From Nitrososphaerales archaeon TH5893 (GTDB lineage: Archaea; Thermoproteota; Nitrososphaeria; Nitrososphaerales; Nitrososphaeraceae), in contig JAATVT010000148.1 of the NCBI GenBank assembly GCA_014523685.1, positions 1 to 7,565 of the forward strand: a DNA stretch of 7,565 bases, given 5' to 3'. The notes under the pieces are model-generated. The model made no database searches, had not been told where the DNA came from, and saw nothing but the letters and a program-made list of their open reading frames with translations. Shown here piece by piece: positions 5,230-7,565 of this stretch. The translations under genes were made by a program, and so were the position numbers. Each line of letters starts with the position of its first letter. Position 1 is the stretch's first letter.

Positions 5230-6300
5230 TTACTGACCCGTATGGTTTTGCCCCTGTTGTTGAATCGGCCCAGGCAACTGAAAGAAAGGTACTACTCCAC
5301 CTTGGCCAAGAGAATAGGGTAGCTGTCCATTCCATCTATTAATTCCTTGCCACTGTAGATATTGTGGATTTTGACGCAGTTGTTCATTTATAATCCTGAT
5401 GGCCTGTGATTCTCCATTGGCTTTCGCGATATTAGCTCTGGCCTGTGCTTCTGCTTGTACAACGGTTTGATTTGCAATTACCTGTATAGCCCTCAAATTA
5501 TTCTGCTCTGTTAGGAACTTCTGGAATGCTACCACTTTTTGTTCAATCTGATCTGCAAAGGCTTGAGAGAACTTGAAATCAGTTATAAATACAGTCTCGA
5601 CAACTATGTCCCTATCAGAAAGAGTATTGCGTATGGCATCTGCTATTACACCTTTTGCTGTCTCTCTTTTAGTAATGAGCTCTTCAGCATTGAATTTGGC
5701 AACACTTGCTTTAACTGATTCCTGTATCGTTGGAGCGATTATTCTATCAGAATAGTCAGCTCCAAGTTGTTGAAATATTGCATTTGCGTCACTTGGATCG
5801 ATATGATAATTTAATGCTATTACTGTCTGGACTTCTTGCAAATCGTTAGATGCTGCCGAAGCCTCGGCTTGATATTTTAAAGTGCGAACCTCTAATTGTA
5901 TTACTTGTTCAGCAAAAGGAATTATGAAGTGCATTCCCTCCCCCAATACTCTGTTTTCTACTGCACCTAAGTAAAGTACTACTCCTCTATGTCCTGCCTG
6001 TACTATAACAACAGATTCAGCTAATATTATTATTATAAAGATGAATGTCCCAAGAGCAGCAATAATCTTTAATTTGTTTTGTATTGTTGGGAAACCTGAT
6101 ATTATGGAATGCCTATCTGATTTGGCCATATCTACTTCGAGATTGTTATTATCATCATCACTGCTATGGGCATCTTGTCCTTGTGTCTGTGTTTGACCCA
6201 ACAGCTGTCGTCTTCGATGAAAAATACGGTTTACTATAAAAGCACCAACAATAAGTAATATTATTAGAGTAATTGCTGTTGTCGTATCTATGACAGCCAA
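5230..6300 (-). CDS. SPFH/Band-7 (prohibitin/stomatin-like) membrane scaffold protein
   Basis: The 356-residue product starts at TTG 6300 and has two hydrophobic helices (about 8-26 and 78-100). A polar Gln/Asp/Asn-rich linker (about 35-60) lies between them. The SPFH domain follows from about residue 101 (VQAGHRGVVLYLGAVENRVLGEGMHFIIP, quoted in parts: Q-A-G-H-R-G and L-G-E-G-M-H) to about 260, then an Ala/Gln-rich coiled coil (about 255-310, AEAQARANIAKANGESQA) and a prohibitin-like W-N-G-Q-L-P at 323-328. The tail is Gln-rich. SPFH proteins oligomerise into membrane cages that organise microdomains and often govern membrane proteases. No in-frame ATG exists between the upstream TGA (6358-6360) and M58 (6129); starting at M58 would drop the first helix and give a more usual prohibitin-like layout. 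It lies 70 bases after the Cys-cluster gene, so the two may share a transcript. Confidence 0.9.
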   Translation of the reverse strand: MAVIDTTTAITLIILLIVGAFIVNRIFHRRRQLLGQTQTQGQDAHSSDDDNNNLEVDMAKSDRHSIISGFPTIQNKLKIIAALGTFIFIIIILAESVVIVQAGHRGVVLYLGAVENRVLGEGMHFIIPFAEQVIQLEVRTLKYQAEASAASNDLQEVQTVIALNYHIDPSDANAIFQQLGADYSDRIIAPTIQESVKASVAKFNAEELITKRETAKGVIADAIRNTLSDRDIVVETVFITDFKFSQAFADQIEQKVVAFQKFLTEQNNLRAIQVIANQTVVQAEAQARANIAKANGESQAIRIINEQLRQNPQYLQWQGINRWNGQLPYSLGQGGVVPFFQLPGPIQQQGQNHTGQ

Positions 6301-6370
6301 TCTGTTGCTGTTTATTATATTCCATTTTTGACCATTTAAGCAGATCTGTTGAGGTTTTCATTTGCTTTCC

Positions 6371-6688
6371 CTATTGTAAAGGGTTAATCGAATGTCCCAT
6401 AATGTCACTGCCTTTCATCATAATACAACATGCGCATTTTTGATCTACACATACTTTAGCTTGTTCGTGTTTGCATATCGAACAAATGCATCCCTGTTTA
6501 CTTATTTTGTTAACTCTTTTTTGCTGTTTTGATTTCTCATCAGCATATAACCATAGTACTATTAGAGGCACACCTATCGCAAAAAATATGAGTATAGTCC
6601 GTACAGGTACTCGGAGAACAAATAATGCAAGTCCAAAACATAAGGCAGCTATCCCCAAAATTGAGATCCAGCGGGTGGTGGGATCCAT
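6371..6688 (-). CDS. Two-helix membrane protein with C-terminal Cys cluster (zinc-ribbon-like)
   Basis: The 105-residue product has two helices (about 7-25 and 32-48), a lysine-rich linker (51-65), then a compact metal-site-like tail. Its cysteines are C67, C69, C72, C80, C85, C87 and C88, with H73 and H99 nearby (C-I-C-S-I-C-K-H and C-A-C-C). Seven cysteines in 22 residues could hold two zinc ions or one cluster. The tail follows a basic linker and by the positive-inside rule is probably cytoplasmic. The ATG at 6688 is backed by GGTAGGTG about five bases upstream, and an in-frame TGA lies about a dozen codons before it. It precedes the SPFH gene on the same strand by 70 bases, so a joint membrane-domain role is plausible. 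The function is unknown, and I believe similar tails recur in Thaumarchaeota. Confidence 0.7.
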   Translation of the reverse strand: MDPTTRWISILGIAALCFGLALFVLRVPVRTILIFFAIGVPLIVLWLYADEKSKQQKRVNKISKQGCICSICKHEQAKVCVDQKCACCIMMKGSDIMGHSINPLQ

Positions 6689-6990
6689 GAATACACCTAC
6701 CGTATATGCGGGATCCCCTCAGTGACTCTGTTATTAGATGACAATATTGATTTACTCATCACTATTTTTTGCCTCTTGCCATGTATTCTCATGAGATCCC
6801 ATAATATAATACCCCCTACCGCTTAATTACCGTATTGATGAAACAGCAACAGATACCTTTGAAATGTAGCCCTGTAGATTTACTCCAGTCGTCTGTCATA
6901 TACAATAAGTATACTAAGTCGGTACCATAACTTGCGTATGATTATATGTTGGAATCCTATCGTTTTAGCATGAGGAGCAACAGATAGGAT
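6689..6990. other. Divergent intergenic region of about 300 bases
   Basis: It separates the minus-strand Cys-cluster/SPFH pair from the plus-strand secreted protein. GGGATCC copies flank the minus-strand start region (6680-6686 and 6710-6716). A TATA-like element (6941-6950) and a start-codon hairpin (6953-6991) serve the plus-strand gene. Nothing coding was seen. Confidence 0.5.
6941..6950 (+). promoter_or_regulatory. TATA-like element for the secreted protein
   Basis: ATTATATGTT is centred near 6945. The predicted transcript start is about 6970, giving a leader of about 20 bases with GAGG at 6972-6975 before the TTG start. Confidence 0.35.
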
Positions 6991-6991
6991 T
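6953..6991 (+). promoter_or_regulatory. 9-bp inverted repeat reaching the TTG start codon
   Basis: AATCCTATC (6953-6961) is the exact reverse complement of GATAGGATT (6983-6991), with a 21-base spacer. The right arm ends in the first base of the TTG start, and the spacer contains GAGG. If the whole repeat is transcribed it could fold over the start. If transcription begins near 6970, as the TATA box suggests, the repeat acts only as DNA, for example as an operator around the transcript start. Confidence 0.4.
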
Positions 6992-7565
6992 TGCCAGCTA
7001 AAAGGAATAATGCATCATCCAGAAGATATCGCAAGTCACATGTTATAACAGCAGCACTATTTTTTCTTTCTCTTGTTTTTGGGACAACTGGAACAGGATT
7101 AATAAATACACATTTACAACAACAACAACAAGTCCATGCACAGGAAGAAAAGAGAAAGGCAATAATTGGAGCATGGGCCCCTTATCAGAGACCACTAGAA
7201 AAAATCCAAGATGTAGGACAACAACAAGAAGCTATGAAAGCACTTTTAGCAAAGGGTTTCGTCGAATACTATTTCGTTATGACCGACTTTAAAAATTCTT
7301 ATGCGAAAGAAATGACAGAAAAATTGCTCACATCAGCCGATGAGATTGGTCTACACATACTGATAATCCTACTTCCACCCTCTGAAGGTGGTCCTAATAC
7401 AAATTACGACTGGGAGGGATGGATACATTACTTTAACAGTCTCAAAAGTGGACACGAATCTTTCAAGGGATTCACCATAGATGACTTTAATTGGATAAGC
7501 ACTAGGAATGACACAAAATTTGAAAGAAACATTGACTATATGATATATTCAAATCTCTCAGATGC
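6991..7565 (+). CDS. Secreted protein, probable TIM-barrel glycoside-hydrolase-like domain (3' end cut off)
   Basis: A frame opens at TTG 6991, six bases after an in-frame TAG, and stays open to the window edge (191 codons). The N-terminus is strongly basic (residues 4-16 with RR and RK), then hydrophobic (about 19-37). A polyglutamine stretch from five CAA codons (7117-7131) leads to a likely cleavage at V-H-A-Q near residue 50. A signal peptide this regular supports the TTG start; the next in-frame ATG is deep inside the fold. The exported part shows barrel-like alternation: AIIGAWAP, VEYYFVMTDF, LHILIILLPP, then G-F-T-I-D-D-F-N-W (160-168). Acidic D164-D165 at the end of a strand resemble the active-site region of uncharacterised sugar-active TIM barrels (DUF4434-like). 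That assignment rests on pattern only. Secretion is well supported. Confidence 0.75.
   Translation, partial: MPAKRNNASSRRYRKSHVITAALFFLSLVFGTTGTGLINTHLQQQQQVHAQEEKRKAIIGAWAPYQRPLEKIQDVGQQQEAMKALLAKGFVEYYFVMTDFKNSYAKEMTEKLLTSADEIGLHILIILLPPSEGGPNTNYDWEGWIHYFNSLKSGHESFKGFTIDDFNWISTRNDTKFERNIDYMIYSNLSD

Noticed and set aside
6164..6361. 65-codon minus-strand frame with an ATG start just upstream of the SPFH gene
   Set aside because: It is out of frame with the SPFH protein, is Cys/Tyr-rich and low in complexity, and ends inside it. It is a shadow frame.
6471..6725. 84-codon plus-strand open frame with a hydrophobic start
   Set aside because: It is antisense to the Cys-cluster membrane gene, whose ordered helices and cysteine spacing are far more convincing.
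7117..7131. Five tandem CAA units as a possible microsatellite
   Set aside because: They are in frame and encode a Gln linker at the end of a signal peptide, so coding use explains them.

Overview
This window looks like an AT-rich archaeal chromosome, most probably from an ammonia-oxidising Thaumarchaeote of the Nitrososphaera/Nitrosocosmicus kind. That is an inference. It rests on TATA boxes about 25 bases before the expected transcript starts, very short leaders, GTG and TTG starts, many single-pass envelope proteins, and a small membrane protein with a cysteine-rich tail. No rRNA, tRNA, CRISPR array or intact transposon was recognised.

Layout, left to right. The N-terminus of a minus-strand membrane protein runs off the left edge (1-109). 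A gene-poor stretch (110-687) holds several short hairpins and two tiny reading frames. A membrane-anchored DsbA-type thiol oxidoreductase follows (688-1470, +), with a good TATA box and a dyad just upstream. After a spacer with a perfect 24-base palindrome comes an unrecognised 73-residue protein (1710-1931, +). Its stop overlaps the end of a broken patatin-like phospholipase on the minus strand (1923-2454), which has lost its catalytic core. Head-to-head with that remnant is a poly-gamma-glutamate hydrolase-family protein (2426-3382, +) with higher GC and bacterial-looking arginine codons, a likely transferred gene.

The next block is mostly minus strand. It has an eight-helix orphan membrane protein resembling the sensor part of membrane-bound signalling enzymes (3481-4446) and a small secreted, sequon-rich peptide (4525-4755). 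A 474-base spacer with a possible decayed small gene follows, then an SPFH/prohibitin-like protein (5230-6300) and a two-helix protein with a C-terminal Cys cluster (6371-6688). The last two may be co-transcribed. A spacer of about 300 bases separates this block from a plus-strand secreted protein that starts with TTG at 6991 and is cut by the right edge. Its start codon lies in a 9-bp inverted repeat.

Common thread: nearly all recognisable genes act at or outside the cytoplasmic membrane (disulfide chemistry, polyglutamate cleavage, lipid-raft-like scaffold, secreted peptide, probable sugar-active secreted enzyme). The window reads as a cell-envelope accessory region with gene gain (the hydrolase) and decay (patatin, possibly 5011-5132). 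No defined multi-gene system is visible.
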